DNA from: Protonemura montana
Lineage: Eukaryota; Arthropoda; Insecta; Plecoptera; Nemouridae
DNA: 64,000 nt
NCBI GenBank assembly: GCA_947568835.1
Contig: OX387605.1
Location: 9,924,418-9,988,417 of the forward strand
Reading direction: 5' to 3'
Part shown: positions 23,801 through 38,800 of the stretch, in pieces
Numbering within the stretch: the first letter of the stretch is position 1
Layout: the number at the start of each line of letters is the position of its first letter
The notes under the pieces: generated by a model
Databases searched by the model: none
What the model saw: only the letters and a program-made list of their open reading frames with translations
Told to the model about the DNA's origin: nothing
Program-made: the position numbers and the translations under genes

Positions 23801-26800
23801 TAATTGTAGAATTTTAAATGTTTACATTCGTGTTTTTTTTATCGTTACGCATCATCTTGAACGGTATGTCCAATGCTCAGCAAAAAAAGCGCCCACGCTC
23901 ATTTTCGTTTTTATGTGAAAGGTTTGAAATAATCTTGGTATTTTTTTGTTTTGCTATAGAACTCGTTTTTTTTTTTCATTAAATGCCTTGGAGTTTTCAA
24001 TTACCTAAAAAGAGAAAGAAGATCCATTCCTGGCACATTATTCCTCCATATTCATAAAAAAAAGCAATGCCCGTGCGTAATGTAAGCTTAACGCTACCAT
24101 TTCGTCCATCGCAAATTCCGGCAGGCAAAAAAAATCAGCTCCCAGGTTCGTTTCTGTCAAATAACGGAGTCGGGTAACGCTCAACTCTGAAGTAAAAGAA
24201 CTTGGCAAAACTGGGCACGGCGCAAGTTAACAGGGCCACTCGCTACAGTCACTTCCCACTAAACCGCTTGCGTTTAAGCGGGCGCAAGTTAGTAGGAAGC
24301 AATTAGTCCTCTGTGTACGGACAATGTAGTTACACGTACTCGTTATGTTGGACTTAATTGACGGCTGTGCAAAGTTAACCCCTTGTAACCTACACTAATA
24401 CATCAGTTGGTAACTGATGCTTGCTACCAACCACCCGGTTGGTAGCATGTTACACTTAGTTATAGTCAAGATGAAAGTGCCAGGTCAATGATTAACCATT
24501 TGTTAGAAACGATTTTCACGCCCGCCAGATATGTTCAAAAGTAAAGCTTGGTTATCGGTGAAGTGGTGCGATATACAGAGGTGGCAAATGTGATGACTTT
24601 TTGGTGGAATAAGCAAAGAATTTCTCCCCAAAATTTTCATTTTTTATTTCACAAAAGCTTATTTTTCGACCGAAACAAAGAACTCCCCGATTATAAATAC
24701 TCGAATCAGAAATACACAATACTTATGGAATATATTCCTAGAAGCACGCTCAGATAATCTAAACTGAATTGAGCATTCTTTTGTAAATAACAACATTGGT
24801 TGATTTCGGGTGATGGAAAAGAGCCGATCGCTGTTTTATCCTTTTTTTTTAGAATTAACGCCCGTCGAAGAGGCGGAAGATTGGATGAAACGTGCTCGGG
24901 GCAATAACACTGGGAGCGATTTTCAACCGATTTGCACCAACGAGAGCGTACAGCACAAACACACCCACACATATACATGCACACGCGCCGCGGCTATTTT
25001 AAGCCAGATTGCTTTTTAATCGCATCAGAAAAAGAACCAAACGATTGTACTGCGTTCAAGTACACTATCGTGTAAATATCCGACTCGATAACGTGACCGT
25101 TGTCGAAAACCAATCGTTTTGAACGCACACGGACAAGAGTTTCAAGTTGATGATGATAACTTTGCTATACTGCTTTCAAGCAATAAGCATCTAAGACGTA
25201 AACAACCCCGTTAATGAGCTCTGATCCCACTCTCCTTAACAACCTTCATTAACGAGCGCATTGAAGCACTTGCCACTCAGCAGTATAAATAATTAGTTTT
25301 CCGCTAATAAAAGAACACAAAGTCGGAATCCAGCGCTCGTTACGTGGACACAAACGAACGCAAATGACAAATTATAGCACCTTGTTTTTTGAATGGTCAG
25401 TGGTCAGTGCGTGTAACCATAGAATACTTAATAGTGACATGATAAAAAAAAACTTGGTGACAATGTAGTAAATTTCCATTATATACCTTGGCAGTACGCC
25501 AAACCAAATGAACACATGAAACATAGCCCACGTATACGTATAGGACGAATGTTTTTGTGCGACCTTTTTATGCACGCTATACTTCACGGTAAGGCGATTT
25601 AGTTCAAGTCTGCAGATGCTAGCAAGTATTTCATAACCGAGCCACTTCAATGAGAGAATAATTTAATAAAGCTTCTAAAAATTAAAGCTGAGCGTCTTGC
25701 CCGAGTGATAGTGGAGGTGCCAAGTATGGAGGTGCCGTGTCTGCTCTGCGGGCTGCGTCTGGGAAGTTTTAATAGAAAATTGATATTTCAGGCACGACAT
25801 CAGGATTTTCTTTGAGACAGTCCAGAGCGTGTCCTCTCATGTTTTATTCCTCGGACTATTCAGAATCTTTTTATGTTCATAGTAGGAAGTTCTTATATAG
25901 TTTATACGTTTTCACTTTTCACTTTTATAGCTGGTACATATCAGCAAGTTAACTATGTTTGTTGAAATCGATAAATTATAGACAAGCTTACAAAATCATC
26001 AACAGGTTTAAAAAAAAATTGCGAAAAAAGTTATTGCTTGCCAAATGTATGTTTATAATAACCCGGCCTTTTCATTGTGAATGGAGAGTTGTCAATAAAC
26101 CAATTTAGCCCACGTATACCAGTAAAAGCCTGACCTCAAACCAATCAAAAACACAGCACAATTATTTATCTGAACAGAAAAGGGCCCTAGAGTTCTGCTC
26201 ACCGTTTCTCTGAAGTGGTCAAGTATTACGCCGGCCTTCCACCAAGTAATGATTGCTGGAGGACGAGCTCCCGTCGCCTGGCAAGCCACCTCGTACTCGC
26301 TGCCCGCGCTCAGGGGCTGGTTTTCACCCAGCAGGTGGACTTCTAGTGGACGCACTGCAAAGGAACCATGAAGATGAAAAGACAATGAAGATGAATCACA
26401 AGTGTACCAAAATCAACTGAGTCAAAAACATGTTGCAGTACTGAAGAAAACAAGACCAACTTATGATACATGAACACCTGATACCATTATATATCAGACA
26501 GAATTGATTTTGGATTTGACACCGATATTTAAAATTTACATGAATGTATCCCTAATACGGCTTTTTTTTCAGACTGCCATTTTCTGTGAAAACCTTTACT
26601 ACAACGTTCATTTTATCGTAGATCGTTTTGTACTGCCGCTGGTGATGCTGTTAGCTGTTAAAACTGATCGGCTACAGGATGATGATGACTTTTACGGCCT
26701 CGTCTTTAGCTTACAGACATTATCCCTACTTATGTTTAACATTTGTCAAGGACCTGCACAGAACAAAGGTGCTTTCAATGTCAAAATATACCTCAGAAAT

Positions 26801-29800
26801 AGTACAAAAATAAATCAAATATTAATTCCGCAATTTTTTCCGGAATTTTTGCCAATTTTCTTTGTCCCGACCATCCATGGCTTCTAGTAATGTTTAAATT
26901 GAAGCGTGATGGGAATAATTTCTCGTTTTAATGATTCGGCATAAATGTATTACACGCTGCGAGATGGGCAGCCAGTCTGCCAGCATAATTTCACATCCTG
27001 ACTTGAATAATTTTTTTGCGATATGCTAAAATCTCGTTTTATTACCCCTGGTTGTCGCTACGCGCGTCTAGACAGAGAGATTTTTTTCAATAAAAAGAAC
27101 AAGCATTTTTTTTTTTGCATATCGGCCACGAGCAATTTTATCATCTCCACAGGACCTAAACGGATGCCAACTTTAATATATAAAAAAATCTTAGATTCAA
27201 GGAGTGGACTTCTTAAAACTTTTCGAGATTAAAACTTATTTTACTTAAACTTAGCAAAGAGTTTTACATTTAAAGATCAATAGTTGGGATAACTCCAGAA
27301 TCGCCAGAAGTCATAGTTTTACTTTGCTGAAAGTAATCTTATTACTGAAAAAAAAAAAAAAAAAAATGCGATGCACAGTGATTAATTTTAGAGGTTTATA
27401 ATAATTATATGTAAGTTTGTGTTCGTGCTGCGTCGTGTTCACAGCAAGCAATTAAGGGACCAATTAATGCTAGGGAATTTGAGGGACTGGCCATATGTAA
27501 CCCCATGTCGTGCCCGCAATCTACCACCTAGTCCATGCACATGAAGGAACACGAAATCATAAATGCTTTGTCAACTTTTCTTAATTTTATAATTATATGA
27601 ATCCCCGTATCTATGCATGAATTTTGGTAACCAACTTTTAAATTATTATTGCTCGTGCCAAAAAACCTTGGATTAAATTACGTCTCGGTGAAAAATAATA
27701 AATTTTTTTTTTTTATTTTAATAGTTTAGTTTAGTTTTATTTATTTACAACTTGGGAGCAGATACACGCACATATTGTAGGCCTCCGGTGACTGAAAAGT
27801 CACTTAGATGAGTTGTTACAAGTGTTGAGCAATAATAATAATATAAAGTACTAAATATATAAATATTATATAATGTAACAGAATATAGTAATAGGTAATA
27901 GTAACTTAGTATATACAGTAGCAATCTTAGTATAAAAGTTGTAGGTTGCTTTTAGTGCATCATGGTAAGCCCAATTTTTCCACATCGCTGATGATGGGCT
28001 CATATCCCATCACTTTTCAATATATCCTCACCCTATGACTACAGAATGATAATATATTACAAACGATATTTTTGGTAAATCTTGGAGGGTGATGCTCACT
28101 TAAGTATTCTCCCAGCATGTTGGCAGAAACGCTCCACGCACCCTTCATTGCAATCTCTCACCGCTGACCTCCTCTCAGGATTCAGGATCTAGCATCCAGG
28201 ATCCTCCCCGGCTGTTCAGTAACCACTAGTATTCAACAGGCGTGATCTATTGCCAACAGGATACCTAGAGTCAGCGTTAAAATTTAACACAAAAGTTGGG
28301 TGGCCAACTTAAAGGGAGAGCAGATAAGGGCAGTTGGAACCTAGAGAGCTTAAAAATTCTGTCTATCCATTTATAGCTCAACCAGGATTTATAATATATT
28401 TTTTTTTTATTTACTCTACCTAAAAAATTCCAATATAGGCTTGAGATCGTTCGATAAAGCCGCTTTGGCATTTTTATGCTAAGATTTTGCAAATAATAAA
28501 GTGGAAAAAGGCTTCTGGGATCAGAATGATTTTTCTTAACCCATCCAATAGCCAATTGACTTAAAAAATAATGCAAATTTTTTCTGACTCGATTGATAAT
28601 GGATGTTTACAGTGAAAGTAGCAAAATGCATAATATTAGTTGTGAACGGTTGGCGCAATCTAACTACTTCACGGAGACAAATTGAAATTCAACTACCCCG
28701 AAGGGAGCAGAGCCTGCTCATTTCGGATGCAGCATAGAGAGCACCTGCTGGAAATATCTTGTTGGATGTAAATTTTAAATTCGCTTTGCCGCTGTCGTAT
28801 TTACTGGCAACACCATTGCAGGCCTAAAGTATGCTAAAGAATGAACGTTTTAGAAAATGAGTGCGGAAAAGCATAATTTCAGCTGATGAAAAAGCCACCA
28901 CATTACCAAACGAACTTGAATGGCACCTTACCTACTGAAGCTTTTATCATGGTTGTTGATGATTAGGTCCGTCAAGGAAGTGTAGTTTTTCTTTAAAAAA
29001 TAACATAAATACCGAACGGTTTGGCGTGTTGGAAAGACCGGTTCTCGTGAGATCACCGAAGTTAAGCAACACTCTGCTGAGTCAGGTATTGGATGGGTGA
29101 CCGTCATACACATGACTAGTTGTGTTCGGGAGAGAGGTTGGAGGAATGAAAGTAAATACAGTAACTTCAATCGCCTTGCTTATCAACCTCTCGACATCAT
29201 GGATTTGTGGAGGAATCCTGTTGTTCGAGTTGTACTGTCTTTTGGAAGGGATGTTAAGCCGGTGGTCCCCTTGGTGCTCTTCGACATGAGTAGGCTACGT
29301 GCTGGCACCGGGTTTCCCCTCCGCTCTTCTAGACTAGGTTAGGTTTATTATTATCCTCAACATCATCCACTCATTCACCGACGCCATTAGACCAGTGTCG
29401 TATGGCCAGTTGTCAAAACAATGAGTCGTTAAAATCAATCAAATCAATCGATCAAATAACATAAATAAAACCGAAACCATTAAATCGCACATATTTTTGG
29501 AATGACCTTAGAAAATGGACCCATCTAACCGGAAGTTCGTATTGATTTCGTGGCTACAAAGAAGATTGCTAGCATATAGCTTTCTTATCGAATCTTATTG
29601 AATATCGCTATCATTTCCTGTCGCGCTCATGTCAAAGTCCACCAAACTATTCGCGTGTTAATAATTTGCACAAGTGCTTTCCGATACAGACGCTATTTTT
29701 ATTGTTTTGTTTGTGTTTGAAACTGCGTTTGATCTTGGGAATAAATAATGGCAAACAAGCTTTTGAAGTGATCGATATCGCCAACAGCCAGCTCCAGGAA

Positions 29801-32800
29801 AAAAAAACTCTTCCGCATTTTCATCTGTGTACATAATTGGAATCAATTCATTTGTGCACAGTCTGCTCATTATGGTGCCGTTATTATGCCGTTTATACCT
29901 TGATTCTATACGTCCGCCATTACGATGATTAGGTAATTTTGATAGGTTGTTTTGTACAGTCAAATTTTCCTCTCGCTGTTGGCGCCCATCAAACATATAA
30001 TTTAATTTGACGCTGACGTTATAGAAATGAAAAAATGTATTTTAATCATAATTTAATTAAACTTTATAGTTGAAGTAGAAAAAAACAGATGAGATCCTTC
30101 AATCAGGGTCATTGAAGCCTAATGACTCTGCACAAGAAGTAAGATTTTAATTCTTTGTCATTATAAATAAATTCCGAACACAGCACAACAGTTGAAAATT
30201 ATACCACAATAAGAATAAATATGAAAACCACTTGTATTATACTTCGATCAAACTTGGTCAGTTTAGTGCCATGAAATGCTTCGCTAATTCGCCTGTTAAA
30301 CTAGCACAAAACAACAAAAACAAGGTTCTCTAGATAATATGAAAATCTCCGCTTGGCAAACAGTGTTAAGTTTCTACCACACAATTTCCGGGGAAAACAG
30401 ACATGCCCATCATGGTGATGTCCATGTGGCTAAATATCTTGAAATAGCAGACATCCAAGTTTGGAAACATTTTGAAGGGTTGTTATGGAAGTTTGCAGCC
30501 TTACAGTTTCAAGCTTGTTCGACCGAATTCGCTGTTGACTTTCACTTTTGAAAGCAAGCTTCGAGTTTCCAGATGTTTGCAAATTGGTTGACCACGCAGA
30601 TTTTTTTTGGTTACTCTCTGCCCACATTTGGGGCTAAGCGTATAAGCTTTCAATGAGGAGTCCGGATTTTTGAAAACGCTTAAAATAAAGAGCTAACAGA
30701 TGTGGCAACAGCTGGCTAAAAGACTTTTGAAAGGGATGAAAACAAAAAAAAAATATTTAAATATATATATAAAAAGCTCCTAACGGTTAATCTAAAAAGA
30801 TGCACTTTTTATTAAATGAGAACAAGTTTAAAAGCAGAATCTGTGAAATGTAGGAATTTATAATGTCCCAGCTCGCCTTGGGTGTTCTTACCCTCTTGAT
30901 GAATAAATCCTCTAAAGATAGAACATAGTCCGAATCATCCACTCATTGGAACAAATCGCTGGCCATGTGACTTTAAGCCGGCTTTGACCAAACCGATCAG
31001 GCTAGTGACACTTCGTTGAGTTTTGGAATCGAGAATTTAGAAGCTCTCCACAAGACGTCCTCGGCTTCACGACGGTAACATCTTCCCGCCACGGGTTTCA
31101 AGATGAAGATGCATCGTGTGACTCAGTTTTTCATTAGAACAAATGGCAGCCACTGTGCAATATATGTAATTTCAGTTGCTATCACGTCAATCCGATCCAC
31201 GATAGATTTGTCAATGAAATATATTGCTTAGTTTTGGTTGAATATACAACACTTATTTATTTTCGTCAACTACCTACCTTAAGTAAATTCCAAAAAGGGT
31301 TTTGACTTTTGAATCCTAACTATTTTGACTGACATTTTTTAACAATTTCAAAGTTCTAATTGAGTTTTACACAATAAGGACATACAAGAGAAAATTCTGG
31401 GGACAGAAACGGAAATATTGTTTTGAAAACCTTGATTGAAAGAAAACAGTTTTTCTAGTAAAACCAATCTGTGGTAGAACCTTATTGCTGGATAGTGCTC
31501 AGTTGCAAGCTTTCTCCGAGAAAGTTTGTCATATTTCTCTGCAGTCAAACGGGCATTGACCACTATGAAACGACTGGAAATCCATGTACAATTCCATGTG
31601 GTCAGCAAAAAAATCTGCACAATATATGCAACTACATGTTTGAACGTTTCCACGAAAGCTTCTCATTTAATAAATAAGCAACAACACAATATTAATACAT
31701 TTGTGTGGTACTTGTTACCGCATGAAGGTAATCAAAATGCAAATATGGCGGACATGGTAAAGAGAAGTACTCCTTTGAATGTAACATCAAAAGAGTGTTC
31801 CACAGTAAACCGTGAAATTACACAAGCATTTCTCGTGATAGCACGTTTATGTGGAGGCATGCGGTGACCGGTCACGATCTCTGGCAGCACGGTTTGTGGG
31901 CGAAATGGGGACCCGATCTCTGATTAGTGTCCCGTTTGCCCGACTTTAAGGGAAAGAAAGTGAAGGAACTGGGGGGGGGGGGGGGGGGGGGGGGACAGCT
32001 AGTGGAAAATTTAATCTACGGCATGTTAATGGAGTAGATTTGAACCCAGCACATGGCATGCATTTCGCTAGGGGACACGCACGTTAACGCACGCAATGTG
32101 GTATGCACAGTTTCACGCACACCTCGACATTACTCATTTTATTCATAATTTATTACACAATAGACTATATATTATGTGGATGTTTTTAATCTAACCTAAT
32201 ATGTATTTTCTTCTTCCGCGCACGTGTGAGTGCGTTTACGCATGACATGGGATTAGTGACTGGGTTAAAAAAATAGTTTTTTTTGTACTTTAATGAACAT
32301 TTTCCAGTTTTTGATTTTGTGCCATTGGCGATTAAATTTATTAACCTATCGAGTATGCGGAAAATCAGCGAGTTTACATTATTAATTAGTCTCTGTGGGT
32401 TTTTTTTCGCTTTTCCTGGGCGTTGGTTTCCCGTGTCACTGCAATCTCTCTGGACCCTAGCTGGGAAAATTCCTCTAGCGAGTCGCATCCAATGCGTATG
32501 TAGAGTGAACAGACAGCTCGTTATACAATTTACTAGATCAGCTGCTGATATGCTGTTTTCCACGATGAATGATTACAGGGAAAACCCTTTGCCTCTAATT
32601 AAACGGTAGCAGACTAATGGTTGATGGCTGACTCGTCCGTCTATTTTCTTAATGTGTGTGTTATTTAATTCCGGTAAAACAAGTCGGGTACACGCATGTG
32701 AATGTATTTTAGAGTAGCAATCTTGTATGAGATACTTTGGAAAATATAGAGTAGATATAATGGTGGAGATGTCCAATTATTTGTGAGCATTCTGTATATT

Positions 32801-35800
32801 TTCTTGGTGGATCGATATGGATTGCAGTTTGACTTCTCGTTGCTGAGATTATATTTTCCACACCATGTTCTGCCTAAAAGCTTGAATGCCAAAGGTAAGT
32901 TTATTCTAAAATCTTTGAGCTTATATTGCTCACTCGCGGGTAAGGTTGCGTTATCAAAATACATAAATTGAAACTTTTGATGCCGATCGATTCCGATCTA
33001 GTATAAGGCTCACGCTAATAATACGAAAGTTGTGTGTATGAAAGACGTTATAAAGCTTACAGTTAAGCTTAACCTAAATTTGAAAATAAGACATAAACAG
33101 CTTTACCTGCTTATGAATAGAAAATTATGCATCATGTATCGTCACAACCTGATTCTTAAACTATAATATAAACTCGCACTTATCCATATCGTGTTTGCAC
33201 CATTAAAAAAGTACCCCGTATGTCAACATTGGATGACTGTCCCGCCCGCAAGATCTCTTTTAACGACCTCCTCTGACGCGAGACCGGGTCCCATTCCAAT
33301 TTGGTTCCAAAGAGGAACATCCCTATACCCGCACTATCTACCGTTGCCGCCAAAAACACATAGGCAGTTGTGATTGGTTCACAAAGAATAAATCATTTCA
33401 CCTCACCTGACAATAAATTCAACCCCGTAAAGTGTCTGCCCCCGTTTAACAAGAGTCTCTACTCAGTCATGTCAATCCAACGCCCATGTCGTAGCTACAC
33501 GAAGTCAACAAATAAATGTTATCAAGAATTCGATATTGAATCGCATGACATTTCTGTTTGCTCACCTCTGATTGTCACCATTGTACACTTTTCGAACGCG
33601 GATAGTAATATTTCTTTCAATCTAGATATCTGCGTCGTCGAGGCAAATGGTACGTCCTGGTTTTCGTTTGTCACCAGCTCGTTAATATTGCATTGTGTCC
33701 ACACGCAGAGCCACCGCCGGCGATAATCGAGTTATGGGCTATATCGTGCACGCGAGTTCCTCGACTCTGCATAGGGCTGGCTGCAAGGCTAGCCTGACAG
33801 TGATATGGGTAGACACAGTGTGTTTTATTAGCGTTCTATTGTTCTATGAACCGATTAAGATTAGGCTGATTGACCAGCCAAAGGGCAAAAGCAATAATTA
33901 CTTGTGAATGGTATTCGGTGAAAGGGTGGATTTTGGTGTTCTGTTGTAGGACATTTAGGTACAAGAAATGTGTGTTTGGTTTCGCTGCGTTCGGTGATTT
34001 TCGAAAAGACAGTGTTTTGCCGTTAAATTACTTCACAAACTGCTTTAATTTGTCTTGCGAAATTAAGCGAGGTGTCCACTATTTCTGATATAAATTTGCA
34101 AAGCAAATAGGTCGTCAAAGCGCAAAAAATTACATTTACTATTTACATCGCATGCTGGGCTAAGCCAGAACTTTAAAAATAAGCTTTGAATAAATTGCAT
34201 CCGAAATATAACCGACAGTGAATAGATAGATGGCAAAAGCCAATTATGGTGTATGCTAATTCCAAAGAAAGGATGCCCTAAGCACTGCTGTAGGTACGAG
34301 TCAAGTCGAGAATAGCAAACTTTGGGAAAATCCAGTGTACTATCCTCTAACCTTTAACCACGCATAGACTTACTAAATCACGCAATTTTCCCCTTAGATG
34401 GGCTGTAAATCACTTATGCACACACAGCAGCACTATTCATCTTTATAATATAGGAACTTGTACAATGTAACTAACGTACATAATAATGGGATCTATAACG
34501 CATGTGCTCTCAATTCAAGCGTCGAAGATTGATGACTCGATTCTTGGCAGAATTAAAACTCCATCTATTTGAAATGCGCGAACGTGTCAGAACAAAGTGA
34601 TATTGCTCACGGAGAATAGCGCAAAAGGAAAAATTGATTATCTTATGAGAGTAATTCCAATTATTTTGTCAGGAACAGATTTTTATCAAAATGGTTTTGA
34701 ACTTCAATATCAGATAATTGTTTTTGATCTTTATACGATACCTTTGAAGCCTCTCTTTCTCTTTTTTAACTTATTTTATTTCCTTTTCATAAAATAAAAT
34801 GCTTGAAAAAATAGAATGCTTCTTCCTTAGATAAATTTAGAGAGAGGATTTCTTTTCTTTAAGCTTCTTCCATTAGCTCCCTTCTAATGTTCTTCTGTAA
34901 ACTATAACTGGTCGGTTATTCTCTAATTTTTTTACCATCTAAAAATTGTCTACCCGTTTCATTTCACGTTCCCCACCTTGATGTCATAGTGGCACCACTA
35001 TATTACGGTACATTTTTAGGGTAAATTATACGATCCATTTTTCACTGTCTTCGTATTATCCTCTATGCTGAAGCTTTCAAATCGGAAATAAAGATTGCAA
35101 TAAAAACGGATCATATTCTCATAAAATATATTATAAGACAGGAATTTACGTCCAAGTGAGAAACATCTTTAGACCCCAAAGCAGATGACCAGTATATATT
35201 GTACATCCAATGAATATTGCATTTAAAATTTCATAAGAAGCTCTATTGGGATGAAAATCATTGAAGGCAATATAAAACCAGTAGCTATAGAACACGTCGC
35301 AAACATGTCAAAATTGAAAACACATTTTTGACAAGCCACAAATCAATATGATGCAAATATCTTTAATAAAAAGCCATCACAGTCTTTAGCCGAAATCCCA
35401 TCGATCTAGAAGACGAAAAATCTTTTCGCTGAATTGGCACCTTTTTTAACACCGACTGATATTTATGCTGTGCCCTCCTGGTTTTATACCGCACCACACC
35501 GGACGTTACTGGTGGCTACTTATATTTGCCGGGATCACTTGAGGGTTGAAATGGACTGCCTGATCGTGCCTGCAAAAAGCCACACGACCAGAATACCAAG
35601 GGATGGTCTCCCTCCACGGTCATGTAACTCTTTAATGTAATATGTGGCTTCCACTGATTGCATTGAATCCCACCGTTCCAGGCTACATGGCCCACAACCG
35701 AACTGATCAGTCGAACATTTTATATGTACTACTCTTGATGGTTGAATAGTTCGATAACAAAACAACTACGTTCGCAGAACTTTGCTTCTAGTAGTAAAAA

Positions 35801-38800
35801 GGTATATTAAAACAATATATAGTGATTGGATGAAAATTGGTTTCTTGGAATATAAAGATTTCACTCGAGGGGTTTTCGTTATTGCTGTTGGTAGTTTTCT
35901 AGCAAAATGTCCTTGTGGAGTTGTCATTGATTTGACGCGTTTTAAAATGGAACTGAACTGAAGTTCTTTCAGGGCGTACTTTGCTATGTAGTGTACATTC
36001 TAATGTTATGTGGTAACCAGTGTTGTGAATATGTACACCGTTATATTCCGGATGACACTGGTTGATGATATGAGGTTTTTTAGCTCTCATTAGCTCTCAT
36101 TTGAAGAGATTTTTGGTTGAAACAAATTTACCTCTAGGGTCATTGCATGTAATATTTATTTAAAAAAAAAACATGAGAAATAATGAGTTAGACGCAAGCA
36201 AGGAGTTAGCAAGGAGCAATACAACTAATGCAAGACAAAAATGACTATCTATAAGTATTCATGAATTACGCTTGCTTCAAAAGTTTTGGTCTTATTCGTT
36301 AATCCACAAGCAGAAACATGGTTTGTATCTTGTATCGAGAGACTTAATTTAAGAAACAAGATAAAAAACAAAGTACCTAGAATAGCTACAAGATAACTAA
36401 CTCCACAAAAAATTACCAAGGTAATACACAATATACTCAAAATTTTTTTAGATACCGCACAAAGGTGCTGTTTTTTTAAAGTGCTCGATCCAAAATTCTT
36501 GGCATTGACTGACAAAGAATTAATTAATATCAATACATTAATTAGAGTGTATTTGTGTTATATTAAGGCTCTGCCCTCCAAGTAGAAACATGATTTTGGA
36601 CTTTAATAGCTCTAAATTAGTTGAATACGATCCACCGATTTGTTAAATTGACTTGAAGCCCAATTAAACATGACATATAAATGTTCTGCTCTATTACAGG
36701 GGAGAACAAAGTAAAATGTTCTGAAATGAGCATGTTCGGTGATAATACCCAATTATATCAATATGCTGTTACAGCATTTTTTTTACAATGCAGATAATTC
36801 ATTGCAATATCAGCAACTTTATCGTGAGCAAGTGCATCTAATCCAAGAGTTAAGGGCGAAGAGAACGCAATTCGAATACTCCTCGACGGTCTACTCTATT
36901 ACGGTAGCAATAAATGCAAAGCTTACGGAGCGAGCAGAATGCGCCGATATTTAAATGAAAATCGGATTCAGGATTATATGCTTCTGTAACCTAAGTAGAG
37001 GTATAAATGAAAAATGTTTCATGCATGCAACGAGGATTTAAAAATGCCTGTACAATAAAATAAATTAGGTTTACACTGTGGAAAGAAAGATACCTATTGC
37101 ATGGGGTCTAAAAGTGTTTTCAACAAAAAGGTTACTTTTAGGAATGAAAAAGGTGGTCCAAAGAGTTACTTAAGGAAGAAATAGGAAAATTATGTTTTAA
37201 GCTTCTAATTTATAGCTGTTGTTAGCTGTTAAGCTGTTTTTACAAGCTAATGTTTAATACCGAGTGGTTTGGGGTGTTGGAAGCACAGGTTCTCGTGAGA
37301 TCACCGAAGTTAAGTAACTCTGCACTGAGTCATTAACTGGATGGGTTACCATCTTACACATGACCAGTTCTGTTTGCGAGAGAGGTTGAAGGGATAAAAG
37401 CTAGTACAGCAACTTCATTCTTCTTGCTTATCAACCTCTTGACAGTATCGTGGGGCAATCATGTTGTTCACGTTCTACCATCCTTCGGAAGGGTCGTTAA
37501 GCCAGTGGTTCCTTTGGTGCTCCTCGACTGGTGTTGGCTACATGTCAGCACCGGGTTTCCCTCCTACCCCCTAGTCTAGGTTATGTTCAGCTTCATCATC
37601 CCCATAATCACCCACTCATTCACCGATACCTTCAGACCAGTGCCACAGAGCCTGCTATCAAAACAGTGCGTCGTTATACTCCGCGAACTACTCAATCAAA
37701 CAATCACATAGAAATTAACACAAATTAGATTTTTATAAAAAGTCAGAAAGTGTTATGGGCACATTCAATTTTCAGCATTTTCTCACAAAAACTGTAACGA
37801 CATATGATATAAAACAAGCAATAATATTTGAAATCGAAAAGTTGAGACTGAATATTGACGCATTTCAAAATTCATTTCTCCGTAGTACAGTACCGAGCGT
37901 ATTGTTGTTTTATTGTTTGCCCCAGCGACGCGTTGCACCGTGCAACTGTTAATTGTAAATTCATTCTATTGTTATTTGATAAATGGCCAGAAGGTGTTGT
38001 TTGTTCATGTAAAATGACGAGTGACGATAATTGTTCAAAACTCGGAAACCCCGCGATGCCGTATACCGAGCTCCAAGCATGAAGAATATACCTATTGAAA
38101 TGTGAAGCGGAACGAATTCACACGGGAAAATTAGACCAATATGGTGTAGTTGGTAGGTACTGTACAGAACGGAAAGTAACTTACTTTCGAGAACCATTAA
38201 AATGCATTGATTTTTCTTTACTAAGTAAAAGTCTCTGCATAGACAACGGTGCCAAGTTCGACTTACCTCCATATTGAAAGCAGTCGCGTATTTTATAGGA
38301 ACTGTATCTTCCAATACACAATTCAACTCAAAGCTCTAGTGCAGACATTTATCGACAACGAAAGACCTTGCTCTCAGTCTGCTGAGACACTTTAATCTTG
38401 CGCTTCAAGTTAAAGGGTGGAAACTTTGTGAGCACCATTTTAACTTTGACCGATTCTGATAACTCAATGACCCAAATGTTGACGTTAAGTTGTGCCGCAG
38501 ACAAGATTGATAGTCTGAACACCACGCCATTTTTTGTTGCGAAATTCCCTGAAAATAGATAAATAAGAATCGATGATGAGGCTGAAACCACGCGCTGAAT
38601 ATTGGTGGCTATTGGATTTGAGCGTCGGTCATATGATATGTGGTACTTGAAACATGCCCCCTGTGGGTATTTTTTAGGAGATCAACTCAATTCATTAAAG
38701 CCACAAGTCCAGGATTCAATAAAACTGATAACTCATTTCGATAAAAGGGGTGAAATCAAAAATTCTGTTGTGAAATGCAGATCGTGTTCACTCGAGGTGG

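Noticed and set aside
26504-26887. 127-codon + strand frame
   Set aside because: No recognisable domain, hydrophobic AT-driven composition, and it lies in a Side intron on the opposite strand.
30870-31000. Possible fourth fragment of the 5S SINE
   Set aside because: It shares a 15-base stretch (AATCATCCACTCATT) and some weak similarity upstream, but the block order is not convincing.
32036-32110. tRNA-like B box on the - strand (GGGTTCAAATC)
   Set aside because: The A-box-like stretch is too close to the B box and no cloverleaf can be drawn, so I call no tRNA or tRNA-derived SINE.
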